A stretch of DNA of 64,000 bases from Henricia sp. BOLD:AAB3569 (lineage: Eukaryota; Echinodermata; Asteroidea; Spinulosida; Echinasteridae): contig JBBELK010000329.1 in assembly GCA_037783545.1 (NCBI GenBank), forward strand, positions 310,001 to 374,000, read 5' to 3'. Shown here piece after piece: positions 1 to 9,803 of the stretch (its first letter is position 1; every line of letters begins with the position of its first letter). The position numbers and the translations under genes were made by a program. The notes under the pieces are model-generated. The model ran no database searches. It was not told the DNA's origin and was given only the letters and a program-made list of their open reading frames with translations.

Positions 1-756
1 TGTGCCGCCCCAGCATGCCCAGGAAGGAGCTAATATTTAACCTCGGGGGCTGCAGTGCTGCAGACAAAAACAGGATGGGTGTGTAAAGTTACAAAGCATT
101 GCTATGGGTAACGGTCCGTCTACACGAGCCAACATTTGTTGGCCAACAAGGACCAACATGAAGTTGGAACTCGTTGAGCAGTACATGGATGCACTCAACC
201 GCGCAAACCAACATGTTCCAACATATCTGGACTGCAGTTGGTTGCTGCCTGTAACGTGACGGGTGTTCTAATCTGCTATTGGCCACAGCAGACGGGGGGA
301 AATGGCCATAGCAGACAGTGGAAAATGAGGGGAATCATTACGTCCGTACGAGGGAAAAAAGTCGCATGCGCAGAGCGCGGGCCGTGGCGCGCACATGTTG
401 ATTTCCATTAAAAGTAAATGTTTGGAAGGCGTGCACGCGTACCGCGTTTTGTGTTCGAACATAACACGCGATGGGCACGGGCCACTTGAAAGCGCCCTCA
501 CGCGTTCAAGAATACGGCCTATTGTTACTCATGTGCAAGACTACATGTAATCTTTCCCTTCCTCAATGAGTGCAGAAGCTTGTGTGTACAACAAGCTTCA
601 AAAGTAATGTGCGGTAATGTGTTCCAAAATCGGGATAATCTTCTTCCATGCTGCCGTTGAGCCTCTGTAAATCCTGGAATTGTTGGGTTAACTCCCGACC
701 CTTTGACCAGGTCTAAAAGTTACCCAGTGCCCAGTGGCATTTTTGACCATATTTAA
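1..756. other. Upstream non-coding region with repeat fragments
   Basis: No gene is recognised here. Positions 117-260 carry several copies of the word CCAACATG and its complement, like the word-cluster elements found further on. Positions 286-524 resemble 4974-5187, the right arm of a foldback element, with shared strings such as GCGTTTTGTGTTC and AATACGGCC. The short ORFs have no recognisable protein features. Confidence 0.5.
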
Positions 757-1261
757 AGGCAGTATACTGTACATGATTGGTAACTCGAAAATCAGAAATG
801 TTCACAGATTTACGCCTAACTTACACAATATAAACATGATGACCGTAGAAAACGTCCCCTGAAATGGTTTTGTCTGAAGTGCTATAGTCTTTGAGAAATG
901 AGTAAAACAATTCAATTCGCCCCAAAACCATTTTGCCCAAGTGCCATTTCGCCCCCAAACCACTTCGGCCGAGTGCCATTTCGCCCCAAATCACTTCGTC
1001 CAAACACTACCGGGTACATGTACATCGCCCAAATGCCACTTCGCCCCAAAACCACTTCGTGCACAGGCCGTGGTTCAGGGCGAAATGGTTCAGGGCGAAG
1101 TAGTTTTGGGGCGAAATGACTGCAAACCCTTTTTGACTGTTTTCTCAAAAGTTAGAAGAAGTACAGAGCTGGTTTTTGCTCAGGTTGGTTTTAATCATGC
1201 ATATCTTCAATAACACAAGGAGATAAAACCATTTGCAACGGTTTACCAATCATTATCTGTA
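757..1261 (+). repeat. TTAA-flanked foldback element, family A copy 1
   Basis: First of six copies of a family of about 500 bp (the others start at 3045, 14760, 17173, 18568 and 55023). The left end follows TTAA and begins AGGCAGTATAC. The centre is a cluster of CACTTCGCCC-like words that switches to the complement GGGCGAAGTGG near 1078. The right end, near CCAATCAT, is degraded. There is no transposase, so it is a non-autonomous element, possibly piggyBac-like because of the TTAA target. The ORFs across the cluster are artefacts of the repeated word. Confidence 0.8.
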
Positions 1262-1645
1262 TAGGTACACATACTATTCGTATATTTTCTCGATTCGTCA
1301 TTCAACGATGCTTAGATACTAGATAAACACTGGCTCTTAGTTGGCACATGCTTGCAATTGTAACACATCTGTGTTATATTTCTTTCATTTTTTCAGGTAG
1401 ACAAAGCTAAACAAGAAGAGGAAACTTTTTCTTTGGAATACAACCAGGTTGGGTGTACGTACATACTGTACACGTAGTTGCTGTACTTCAAAATACATGA
1501 AACAGGATTTCTTTCAAGTACATAAAGTGTTAGACATGTTTAATTCTGTTTACCAGCAAATTGAAACTTGTTATATGTTTAATACCCATTGTGCTGTTTA
1601 GATAGCAAATAATTTTGATGTGCAAACTTTGAACAAACAGATTTA
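1262..1645. other. Unannotated stretch
   Basis: AT-rich sequence with no recognisable gene, repeat pair or RNA. A pyrimidine tract ending in CAG at 1388-1397 looks like a splice acceptor, but the sequence after it has no supported coding potential. Confidence 0.4.
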
Positions 1646-2005
1646 TACCCCTTTCTCACTACAAAATCTTCCGGTTAACTCGGGCGTAATGGCAATCCTT
1701 GACCCCGAGATACCCCGGGGCAGCGCTAGCTTTCCCACTACTCTTTTTCCGCCCCGGGTTAAGACAAAAAAATTGGCAGTAACCCCTGGGTTCGTTAGCC
1801 CTGCCAGCGACCAGGGTTAAGGATGGCAATCTTGGGGTTAACATGGTTAACGGCCAAACCCCGGGGTTAGCAAACCAAGCAGGGTTAAAGTTTTCACAGG
1901 CAATCTCAGGGTTAGCGCGTGCTACGCTGGCACAGATCATATACGTACGTACGTGCACATTTTTGCTCTCCCAATAAGGCGTGGCCTCTCAAGCACCGTA
2001 TATAT

Positions 2006-2301
2006 GGGCAATTTCCAAAATTAGGGGTCCAAAAGTGTGACATGCTTTTAAAGATTTTCAAGTGTGTTTAGTGATTGAAAGTGGTTTTCCAGTAGAAAAT
2101 ATCTTTTTTATTTTCCATAAATGTTACTTCAATTTAATGTTTGTGTGCGGATAAGACACCAAGGTTAATGCAAACTCATTTTACAGCTAATTTTCGTTGG
2201 CGTAGGTAACCCGGGACACCAAATTCCTGATCAATATAATGGAACAAATTATGACCCTTTATGGTCTTTTGTTTTAAATATTTGTCAGTAATCACAGAAC
2301 C
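2006..2301 (+). repeat. Family G element (TAATTCCCAAAATTAGGGG), left part
   Basis: Matches the left two thirds of complete copies at 22234-22680, 36883-37330 and 47975-48399. The homology stops at CACAGAAC (2301) and resumes at AGAACAAAATATTC (2646), so about 345 bp of other sequence, including a SINE, sits inside this copy, apparently flanked by AGAAC. Confidence 0.75.
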
Positions 2302-2445
2302 CTGAGATTGCCTGTGAAAAATTAACCCTGCTTGGTTTGCTACCCCCTGGGTTTGGCCGTTAACCATGTTAACCCCAAGATTGCCATCCTTAACCCTGGT
2401 CGCTGGCAGGGCTAACGAACCCAGGGGTAACTGCCAATTTTTTTG

Positions 2446-2645
2446 TGGGGTGTTATGGCCGAGCGGTCTAGTGAGTCGAACTTAAGTTCCTGTGCTAGTA
2501 CTAGAATGTAGGTTCGATTCCGGGCCGCGACGTGTTGTGGCACCTGTGCCCTTGAGCAAGGCACTCAACCACACTTGCTCCCATTCCTGTAATTGGCGGT
2601 CTCTCCGCTGTTGGATGTGGTAAATAAATAAATAAATAAATAAAA
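2446..2645 (+). mobile_element. tRNA-derived SINE with (AAAT)n tail
   Basis: The head has an A-box-like TGGCCGAGCGG at 2456 and a B box GGTTCGATTCC at 2511, the internal RNA polymerase III promoter of a tRNA-derived SINE. The body contains CCCTTGAGCAAGGCACTCAA, shared with the SINEs at 39295 and 63926. The tail is (AAAT)n at 2622-2643. It lies inside the foldback element 1646-2900. Confidence 0.85.
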
Positions 2646-3044
2646 GAACAAAATATTCAAGAAATTGGTGCTGTCTGATGTTTGCAGATTTCCGTTCCTT
2701 TAGTCCCTGTGTGATATGCCTGTGCCTTGTGGGAAACCGCACTGCGCTAACCCGAGGAAAGCTCTCCTTGGGTTTAGAGAAACTTAGGGTTAAGGAAACA
2801 AATGGGAACATAACTCGGAGTTAACAAACCCCGGGGTAAGAAAAGCTTAACCCGGGGCGGCAAATCTCCGGGTTAAGCAGTTTGTAGTGGAAAAAGAGTA
2901 CATGTATTTCATGTATTTATTGTGATGTACATGTACATGTACACTATGTATGTATACTTAGTACATGTATGTACAGTTTGTTTGCTATTTTGTCAGTGTG
3001 TATTTCTGTCTGTCTATAAATAATGTCCGTGAGTATGTTTGCTT

Positions 3045-3415
3045 AAAGGTAGAAAATCTCCCTGTGTGATTGAAGATATGCATTATTAAAACCAACCCGA
3101 GTAAAAATCAGCTCCGTACTTCGTCTAACTTTTGAGACAAAAACTGTGTTACAGTCACTTCGCTTAAAAACCACTTCACCCAAAAACCACTTCACCCTGA
3201 ACCACTTCGCCCTGAACCACGGCCTGCGCACGAAGTGGCATTTTGTGGTGTCTTGGGCGAAGTTGTCCAGGGGCGAAAATAATTTGTCTCATGAGACAAA
3301 AATGAATTGTTTTACTCATTTCTCAAAGACTATAGCAGTTTTCTACCATCGTCATGTTTATATTGTGTAAGTTACATTTTCTGATTTTCGAGATAGTACC
3401 AATCATGTGTTCTAC
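3045..3415 (-). repeat. Family A copy 2, reversed and shortened
   Basis: Reverse-orientation copy of the TTAA family: CACTTCGCCC and CACTTCACCC words at 3157-3225, then GGGCGAAGT, then the conserved segment ending near CCAATCATGTG. The left end follows CTTAA at 3042-3046, but the terminal motif is altered. Internally deleted relative to the 517-bp copy at 14760. Confidence 0.75.
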
Positions 3416-3959
3416 ATTTTGACCCAACCGATGAGTAGAATGTCGCACATTTTTCAATGAGTTGCCGCAACCATACATGTAACTGTAAATCCGTGATGGA
3501 TCCAGGCCAATTAAAATGTGAATATAAAATGGACATTTTGGGCAGTGCTGTAGTGCCTAGATTTTTTGGGTACCGCCCGGAATTTCCATTGTATTTTTGT
3601 AATTTAATAGACCTATATTACCAGCCGCTGACTTGTCACAAAAACTTGGCCCAGACTACCCCCGGTACATGGCTTCCGACTCAATGGCCCGTATTCCTGA
3701 AGGCGTGTGGGCGCTCGAACTACACTCATGGAAAAAAGAAACGCACCACTTACTACAGTTTCAATATTATATTAATATTGATCCCATGTTCTATTTTTGG
3801 CCAACAATAACTTGTGTTGTCGGTATAAAAAACAAACAAAAAACCATGTTATAAATGCACTAACATTGAAACAACTAACAAAATAACAAGGTACCCTGAA
3901 ACTTCAGTTTTCATCAAATGCATAGACAGTTAATACTGAGTGTGTCCACCGTTTAGCTG

Positions 3960-4399
3960 CCAAAACTGCAGTTATCCTACGCCTTATGGATCGGCACAGG
4001 TTACGAATGACATGTTGCTCAAGAGCTGTCCACTCTTCCACCAAAGCATGTCTGAGCTGCTGCTGGGTTTCGGGTGGTGGTTCACGTCATCGAATCCGGC
4101 GGTTGAGCTCATCCCACAAATGCTCAATGGGGTTCAGATCCGGACTCATCGTAGGCCATGGGAGAACATCAACATCAGCATTTTCAGAAGTCCCTGCAGA
4201 TGCGTGCCACATGGGGACGTGCATTGTTTTGTTGGAATACTGAATTATCACCCACTCTCTGCAGAAATAGAACAACTATGGGTTCCAAGATCTCATCACG
4301 GTATCTCTGGCCGTTCAGGTTCCCGTCAATGAAATGGAGCTCTGTGCGATAATTGGCACATAATGGCAGCCCATACCATCGTGACGATCAATACATTAT
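3960..4399 (-). pseudogene. Tc1-type transposase, C-terminal remnant
   Basis: Read on the minus strand, this encodes the C-terminal half of a DDE transposase. It holds a segment like QQDNARPH, in which the catalytic Asp codon now reads Asn (QQNNARPH, near 4223). Next comes PWPTMSPDLNPIEHLWDEL, containing the third catalytic Glu, then a basic C-terminal tail of LNRRIR and RRRITAV type. A one-base frameshift lies near 4190-4200, and an in-frame TGA (from CGA) follows LNRRIR near 4087. The N-terminal DNA-binding half is absent; the 4400-4669 insertion lies where it should continue. Clearly dead. Confidence 0.85.
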
Positions 4400-4669
4400 C
4401 AGGGGCGGATCCAGGATTTTGAAAAGGGGGGGTGGGGCGTGAAATTTTTAAGCATGAAATGCTGACGACAATGAATTAGCGAGCGCGTAGCGCGAAGCCC
4501 TGACGGCTTCTATGGATTCTAGATGCTGTGGTGCGATCTGAGGCAATATTTAACCACTTTAAGCAGAAAAAGTGTGCACAAAAAAAGTGGTTTTTTTTTT
4601 TTGAGGGGGGCAAAAGGGGGGTGCATGCGCCCCCCACGACCCCCCCCCCCCCCCCTGGATCCGCCCCTG
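4400..4669. mobile_element. Short TIR element CAGGGGCGGATCCAGGA
   Basis: Perfect terminal inverted repeats CAGGGGCGGATCC / GGATCCGCCCCTG, with G-run and C-run subterminal stretches and no coding potential. ATTAT is present on both sides (4395-4399 and 4670-4674). The CAG...CTG ends suggest a hAT-like non-autonomous element, but a 5-base rather than 8-base duplication is visible, so the superfamily is uncertain. Inserted in the Tc1-type element. Confidence 0.8.
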
Positions 4670-5214
4670 ATTATTTTTGCCATGGAACTTGAGGCGTAGG
4701 ATAACTGCAGTTTTGGCAGCTAAACGGTGGACATACTCGGTATTAACTGTTCATGCATTTGATGAAAACTAAAGTTTCAGGGTACAATGTACCTTTTTAT
4801 TTTGTTAGTTGTTTCAATGTTAGTGCATTTATAACATGGGTTTTTTTTGTGTTTATACCGACAACACCTTTACATAAGTTATTGTTGGCCAAAAATAGAA
4901 CATGGGATCAATATTAATAAAATATTGAAACTGTAGTAAGTGGTGCGTTTCTTTTTTCCATGAGTGTAGTAACTTGGGAGAAAATTACCATAGCCGACAG
5001 TGGAAAATGGGGGAATATAACGTTAGTATACTGTGGGAAAAAGTCGCGTACTCGTGGGCACAGATTTCCATTAAAAAAAAGTTAACATTTGGACGGCCTG
5101 CACGCATAGCGCGTTTTGTGTTCTAACATAATGCGCAATGGACACGGGTCACTTGACAGCGCCCTCACACGTTCAGGAATACGGCCCATTCATCTGGTTG
5201 GGTCACAATTAGTC

Positions 5215-5505
5215 AAACTGGCATCCTCAAAAAGGATGCCCAAAGGATGCCCTACGGATGCCACAGGGATTCAGGGGATGCAAAGGATGCCAAATAGATG
5301 CCAAATGGCTGCCAAGGATGCCCAAAGGACACCAAAAGGATGCCTAGAGGAGGCCAACTGGCCAGAGGATGCCAACCTAGGAATACAAGGGATACCGAGG
5401 ATGCATAAGGGATAACGAGGATGCATTAAGGGATACCGTGGATGCCACAGTTGCAGAGTAGTCATTTTATTGCATGGCATCCTTTTGGCATATTTGGCAT
5501 CCACA
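5215..5505. repeat. GGATGCC word array
   Basis: More than a dozen copies of GGATGCC, or one-base variants such as GGATACC and AGATGCC, at irregular spacing of 9-20 bases. GGCATCC appears at both edges (5219 and 5475-5503), giving foldback symmetry. A second array of the opposite orientation lies at 7509-7707. The ORFs across it are artefacts of the repeat. Confidence 0.8.
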
Positions 5506-6046
5506 GATTTTAAGAATGTCATTGTGGAAGTACTGGTACACTTTCATAATGTATAGACTGAGTACCAGTCTAGCTAGTGTGGTGCCCAACTCAAACAGTC
5601 CAACATGTAAAGTGTACACACTAGCCAGAACCAGACTACATACACTCCATGCTGCTGAGTTGGCAGTTTAGTTTGAAAATTAAAGGATGATGGGAAAATG
5701 GATTAATACTGAAGTCTGTCAGCTAAACAAAACATATTTATCAGCCACTATTCTTACTTTTAAAGGTATAATGTCAACACTGAGATGATAGATAGTATAT
5801 TTTGTAGACCTTTTTGGTCACACATGAGCAGAATCCTGTTTCTTATGTAGCAAAATTACTGTTAGTGTTGTATACATTGTACATGTACATGTATGGTGTA
5901 CTAAGTTGCTTTACAGCAAAAGTTGTGCATGCACTTCCCCCACTTAAAATATGTTCAAAGAGGGGGAAAAGGGTACACTGCATGGTGCTTGTTAATTCAA
6001 GTCATTTAAAAAAGACCAGAGGTAAACAATTTTAAAAATTTGGGTA
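5506..6046. other. Unannotated stretch
   Basis: Mixed AT-rich sequence with an ACATGTACATGTA run at 5880. I see no gene, RNA or repeat pair. Confidence 0.4.
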
Positions 6047-6475
6047 GATTACCGTGCATGGACACCCAGGATTAACCTACATACACATAATTCATATTTC
6101 ATGATAAAAACACAAAATTAATAGGGACAATTGTTATGGTTTTACTCAGGAAAATGTCCAAACAAACAACGCAGTGGCATGTATATTTACGGTAACCGTA
6201 ACATTTTTATGAATGGCTAAGTTACGGGATTAATTGCAACAGCGCAAGCGCGTCAAGCAGTGATTTGCGTAGGGCATACCGTACCGGCAGCAGCGGTACT
6301 ATGTTGCGTGCACCCGTGAACAAGATGGTGTCGATAACCATGAAGGGGTTTATTGCGCATGCAGTTGCAATCCCGTAACGATAGCCATTAATTAGTGTGT
6401 TACGGTTACCGTAACTATAGCCACTGCGCTATGCATGCGAACAACGCAATCCTCGGTGTCCGTGCATGGTAAAAT
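6047..6475. repeat. Foldback element, outer, ends ACCGTGCATGGACACC
   Basis: Inverted ends at 6051-6073 (ACCGTGCATGGACACCCAGG) and 6449-6470 (complement). It contains a complete second element at 6170-6428. Confidence 0.7.
6170..6428. repeat. Foldback element, inner, with TTACGGTAACCGTAA
   Basis: Ends CGCAGTGGC / GCCACTGCG. The palindromic word TTACGGTAACCGTAA occurs near each end (6188 and 6398), and GTTACGGGATT pairs with AATCCCGTAAC. Nested in 6047-6475. Confidence 0.75.
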
Positions 6476-7508
6476 CTCTCGCCGGGGTTTTTTTTTCTTC
6501 TTTTTTTCGTGTGCCCTGTCTGAGAAATACATTGTATAGGTTGAACAGCTGGTTACAATTAATACTGTGGATACTCGGGGCAGTGGCAATTAATGCACAT
6601 ATGTGTACATTTTGTACAAAGCATTTTATGGACATGATTGAAGAGAGAGAACAAAAAGTCAGGTTGAATTTCATGCAAACATCGTTTTGAGATGATTTTA
6701 CAAAATAGACCCATACATGATTCTGAAAGTCGTTCCGAAATAGACTGAAAAGAACCTAAAAAGAAACCGCCAAATTGTGCAATTTTTCTGCATTTTTCAA
6801 AAAACTTGAGGTCACAGATTCTGGTTCCGATAAATCACGTGTCCTTGGAGTTAGTTTTACTTCCAGTTAAATATAACTCTGAAAAATTGAACATAAAATT
6901 TTGACACAAAGTCCGAGGAACCGAAGCGAGTTCCACCGTGAACAGTCTACCGGACAATGTGACATTTAGCCCCACGGCCCAAGGCACGTTGCCCGCCCAA
7001 AACCGGTACCGGTGCCGTGGAACTACAATTGTACATTCGTGAAGACAAACCATGAACGTCAGCTCCTCTATGGAAAATGGAAAAACCCATTCGGTCGTCC
7101 AGTGAAATCTTCAGCAGAAAATGAGAGATATCCAAAGCAAAAAGCTGCCAAGTGAAGAGCGAATCGTTTCCGACAAAGTCATGATCGAGTCGCGCGTGAT
7201 AGTGAACGGCTGGTAAAGCATATCTCGACTGTACGTTGATCGTTTTATTAATTTGAAGCTTTTGTGGTTAATTACGGGACATTTTGACAAGGACCATCAA
7301 AAAAAATTTGCCAAGGATACTGTATCACTAAATTACAGTAGGCCGGTGTGTACCTTTAATATACAAACTTCACTTGTTAATTTATCTGTTTCATTACTTT
7401 CAACAACGCACAAAAAGTCTCATATTTCCAGGCATTTTTTTTCTTGTGAAACCCATCCTAGCTGCAACAATTAAAATATATGCCAGAGATGTGAAACTAA
7501 TTGCCGCA
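6476..7508. other. Unannotated stretch
   Basis: No gene seen. A GC-rich patch at 6950-7025 has ACCGGTACCGGTGCCGTGG-like sequence loosely resembling 10195-10240 and 34835-34870. The ORFs here lack recognisable domains. Confidence 0.4.
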
Positions 7509-7707
7509 TGGATGCCCTCATTTAAATATTTCGGCTTACTGCATCCTTGGGGCATCCTTGGGGCATCTTTGGGGTATCCCTGCGGCATCCATTCTGCATA
7601 CAATAATGGTATCCCTGCGGCATCCATTCTGCATACAATAATGGTATCCCTTAGGCATCCTTTTGGCAGCAGTACTGGTATCCTTGATACATCCTCCCGG
7701 CATCCAC
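7509..7707. repeat. GGCATCC word array with a direct duplication
   Basis: Repeated GGCATCC/GGTATCC words, complementary to the 5215 array. A unit of about 46 bases (GGTATCCCTGCGGCATCC... to ACAATAAT) is duplicated in tandem around 7573-7652. Confidence 0.8.
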
Positions 7708-7784
7708 CTTTTTTTGGCTTGGGTAAATGAGCATTTCTCCTTGGGGTTAACCGGTTGGAAAATACAATTTCCTTCAATCAAAGA

Positions 7785-7870
7785 AAAAATCAAATAATAA
7801 TAATAATTCCAATTTATATGGCGCACAAACACACATCCATGTATCCATGCTCAAGGCACTCTTATATTAT
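7785..7870 (-). repeat. Probable retroelement 3' tail with (ATT)n
   Basis: Read on the minus strand, this ends GCGCCATATAAATT followed by (ATT)n. That resembles the 3' ends of the LINE at 46771 and the minus-strand SINE at 39802. Probably a 5'-truncated copy. Confidence 0.55.
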
Positions 7871-8638
7871 TATATCACCATCCTTTTTTTTTCTCCACTT
7901 CTGCCGTTTTCAAAACTGAATGAATAGAAAAAGAAATCAAGATAATGAGCGTGTTTTTACTACGAACATTGGCATTAAAACGCTATTTGCCTGGGTGCAT
8001 TGGACGACAAATTTAACCATCATCTTGTTGGATTGTTTCTACTGCACACATGATGTCGGTATTTGGCGGCTACGTGCGACAGTTGAAATGATGCGCCTGA
8101 CTAAAAAAAAGAACATCGGCAAATAACCTTTCATAAATACCTTAAACAGTTTACGCATCCCTATTGGCTGAGAGCACGTCACATGGCCAGTTTTAAACGG
8201 ACGATAAAGACCAGTGATAATGACCGGCCGGCTGGCTTGCGTTTGTGCCCGTGCCATAGTCAGCGCGTATGGAACATGCACACGCACACAGAAACTGCAC
8301 GCTCCCGAAAGCAAAATGTGCACTGTGACAAAATCTACCAGGTCGTGTGAGCGCATACATACGTACACAACCCATTGCATTAAATGCAAAAAACTTGACG
8401 CACAGCAAGCAGTTTGAACGAAACAATGCGATGAAGGAAAAATGCAAAATATGGCAAAACGACGGGCTAATTTTGGTTAGTTCTACTGATTTAGACAAAA
8501 AGGTATTTATGGATAGGATTCAAAGTGGCAATCCGTTTAAAACCGGCTCAATGTCTTATGACAAGTCACACGTTCAGGAATTGGTCAATGTAGGCGTCTT
8601 CACACACAGCATGAAAGCAACATTTCATTTACTTTGTA
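7871..8638. other. Unannotated stretch
   Basis: No gene, RNA or inverted pair recognised. The overlapping ORFs on both strands lack domains and are probably chance. Confidence 0.4.
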
Positions 8639-8885
8639 GGGTACCGTGGCCGAGTGGTTGGGTGACTGACTCGCAATACTTGGGTGATAACTTGGGATTG
8701 CGGGATTGCAAGGCACTCAAACACGCTTGCTCCATCCTACGGAAGGGATGTAAAGCTGTTGAGCAAGGGGATTCCCCAGTGTCTATGGCTAATTCTCCTC
8801 ATGGGTTTCCTCATGCTTGCGAGTGACAGTGCAATGGGCACTTTTGAGGAATCCTTGGTTTCAGTAATGATAGTGAAAACTTTAT
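8639..8885 (+). mobile_element. tRNA-derived SINE, internally deleted
   Basis: Same family as 39295-39655: it begins GGTACCGTGGCCGAGTGG (A-box region) and ends with TTGCGAGTGACAGTGCAATG and GAGGAATCCTTGGT. About 40 bases including the B box are missing after TTGCGGGATTGC (8700), and a middle segment is also absent. A dead copy. Confidence 0.85.
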
Positions 8886-8994
8886 AAAGATATGCAATTC
8901 ACTGCAGTGCACATATATACATGTACCTGGTTCAGACTGATGCATACATGTACATGTATGTGATGGAGCACTCAGCATACAGGGACCAGTATAC

Positions 8995-9553
8995 AAATAA
9001 TGAATGTTTTTGAGTGGAATGGGAGGAAAATTTTCATGAGGTGAAAGATGGAATGTTCCATTCAACGAGGCGGAGCCGAGTTGAATGGAACACATTACAT
9101 CTTTCACCGAATGAAAATATTCCTCCGATTGCACGAATTAAAACATTCATTATTTGTTTTATATAACGCCCAAGTACATGTAGATCCTTGTCATCCTACT
9201 TTTTTTACAAATTATTCAGGCTTACCCTTCAAATTTATTTCATCGCCCGTCATAAAGTACACAACCTGCCATGTCGCTTGTGAGTTGTAGTAAAAACGTT
9301 TTTGTGTCCGGGGCCGATCGCGTTCACTGGTCGCGCTCGCGTCATACATTAGACACGCACATCACATACAACATGTGTACAATAGTGGGCGCAAGCGCAC
9401 CATGCAATGGAAAAAACGTATGGAACAAAATTGCACGGCAGATGGAACAAAATTGCACGGTATAGTGACGTAGCATTAAATGGATTAAATATTTAACGAC
9501 ACGTGACCTGCTATCTTCCAATCGGATCACAAGGATCTACTTGGGCGTTATAT
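8995..9553. repeat. Foldback element upstream of the IPO13 start
   Basis: Two levels of symmetry are visible. A hairpin at 8999-9160 pairs AATGAATGTTTT/GTGAAAGATGGAATG with its complement; 28012-28150 is a sister copy. A wider pair matches TTATATAACGCCCAAGTA (9161) with its complement at 9536-9553, extending into GATCCTTGT. It ends about 185 bases before the importin-13 ATG, so it may overlap the promoter or 5' UTR. Confidence 0.7.
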
Positions 9554-9737
9554 AATACAAAGTTAGTCAATTCCTTGATGTTTCTTTTTGACAGCAAAAT
9601 ACAAAGTTCAGAGGTACATGTACTCAGCAATAGATACCATTTTCACAGAGCTTGAAAAGAAAAACAAATCGGTGAAAGGTTCTGCTCGGAGGGATAGTAA
9701 TCAACAGCTTGAGATTGTCTGCAGTTATTGACCAAGG

Positions 9738-9803
9738 ATGGCATCGTCCACTCAGTCAAGGAATGACCCTTCTCTTGATGTCAACGTGGAAAATATTGAA
9801 AAG
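9738..9803 (+). CDS. IPO13: IPO13 exon 1
   Basis: Residues 1-22, ending VNVENIEK, then donor GTTAGT. AAGGATGG is a good initiation context, and TGA at 9729-9731 is in frame, so this is the first usable ATG. An acceptor-like TTCTTTTTGACAG at 9583-9595 could start this exon as 5' UTR, but a promoter is not visible. Intron 1 (9804-11145) holds no recognised gene. Its 10160-10470 segment shares strings with 34835-34955 (CCGGTGCTGGTCCACGG and ACTCATGCCGATCACCGTTT), so it is a dispersed repeat. Confidence 0.85.

Larger units (their letters stand above)
1646..2900. repeat. Foldback element rich in CCCGGGGTTAA words
   Basis: The ends are inverted repeats: the left begins TACCCCTTTCTCACTACAAA and the right (2880-2900) is its near complement. 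The interior is dense in CCCGGGGTTAA-type words. A long inverted pair is visible: 1772-1918 reappears reversed at about 2302-2445. The element was later broken by a fragment of another element (2006-2301) and by a SINE (2446-2645). No coding potential. Confidence 0.75.
3723..4966 (-). mobile_element. Degraded Tc1/mariner-type transposon with long inverted repeats
   Basis: Starts CACTCATGG and ends CCATGAGTG, flanked on both sides by TA (3721-3722 and 4967-4968), the Tc1/mariner target duplication. The terminal inverted repeats are about 265 bp (3723-3985 and about 4691-4966), unusually long for the superfamily but known in the IR-DR type. The interior keeps only the C-terminal part of a reverse-strand transposase. 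A second element (4400-4669) is inserted in it. Confidence 0.9.
3683..5190. repeat. Foldback element carrying a Tc1-type insertion
   Basis: The ends are inverted: the left begins AATGGCCCGTATTCCTGAA and the right ends TTCAGGAATACGGCCCATT. The right arm (4975-5187) is related to 286-524. The Tc1-type element 3723-4966 sits inside, about 40 bases from the left end, so the foldback is the older insertion. Confidence 0.7.

Noticed and set aside
898..1213. Overlapping ORFs on both strands with repeated RPK/FRPK-type peptides
   Set aside because: They come from CACTTCGCCC word repeats in a transposable element; similar ORFs appear in every copy (14897, 17114, 18699, 55172).
5116..5415. 99-codon ORF rich in GCP/MPK
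   Set aside because: It is a translation of the GGATGCC array; the reverse-strand ORF there is equally open.
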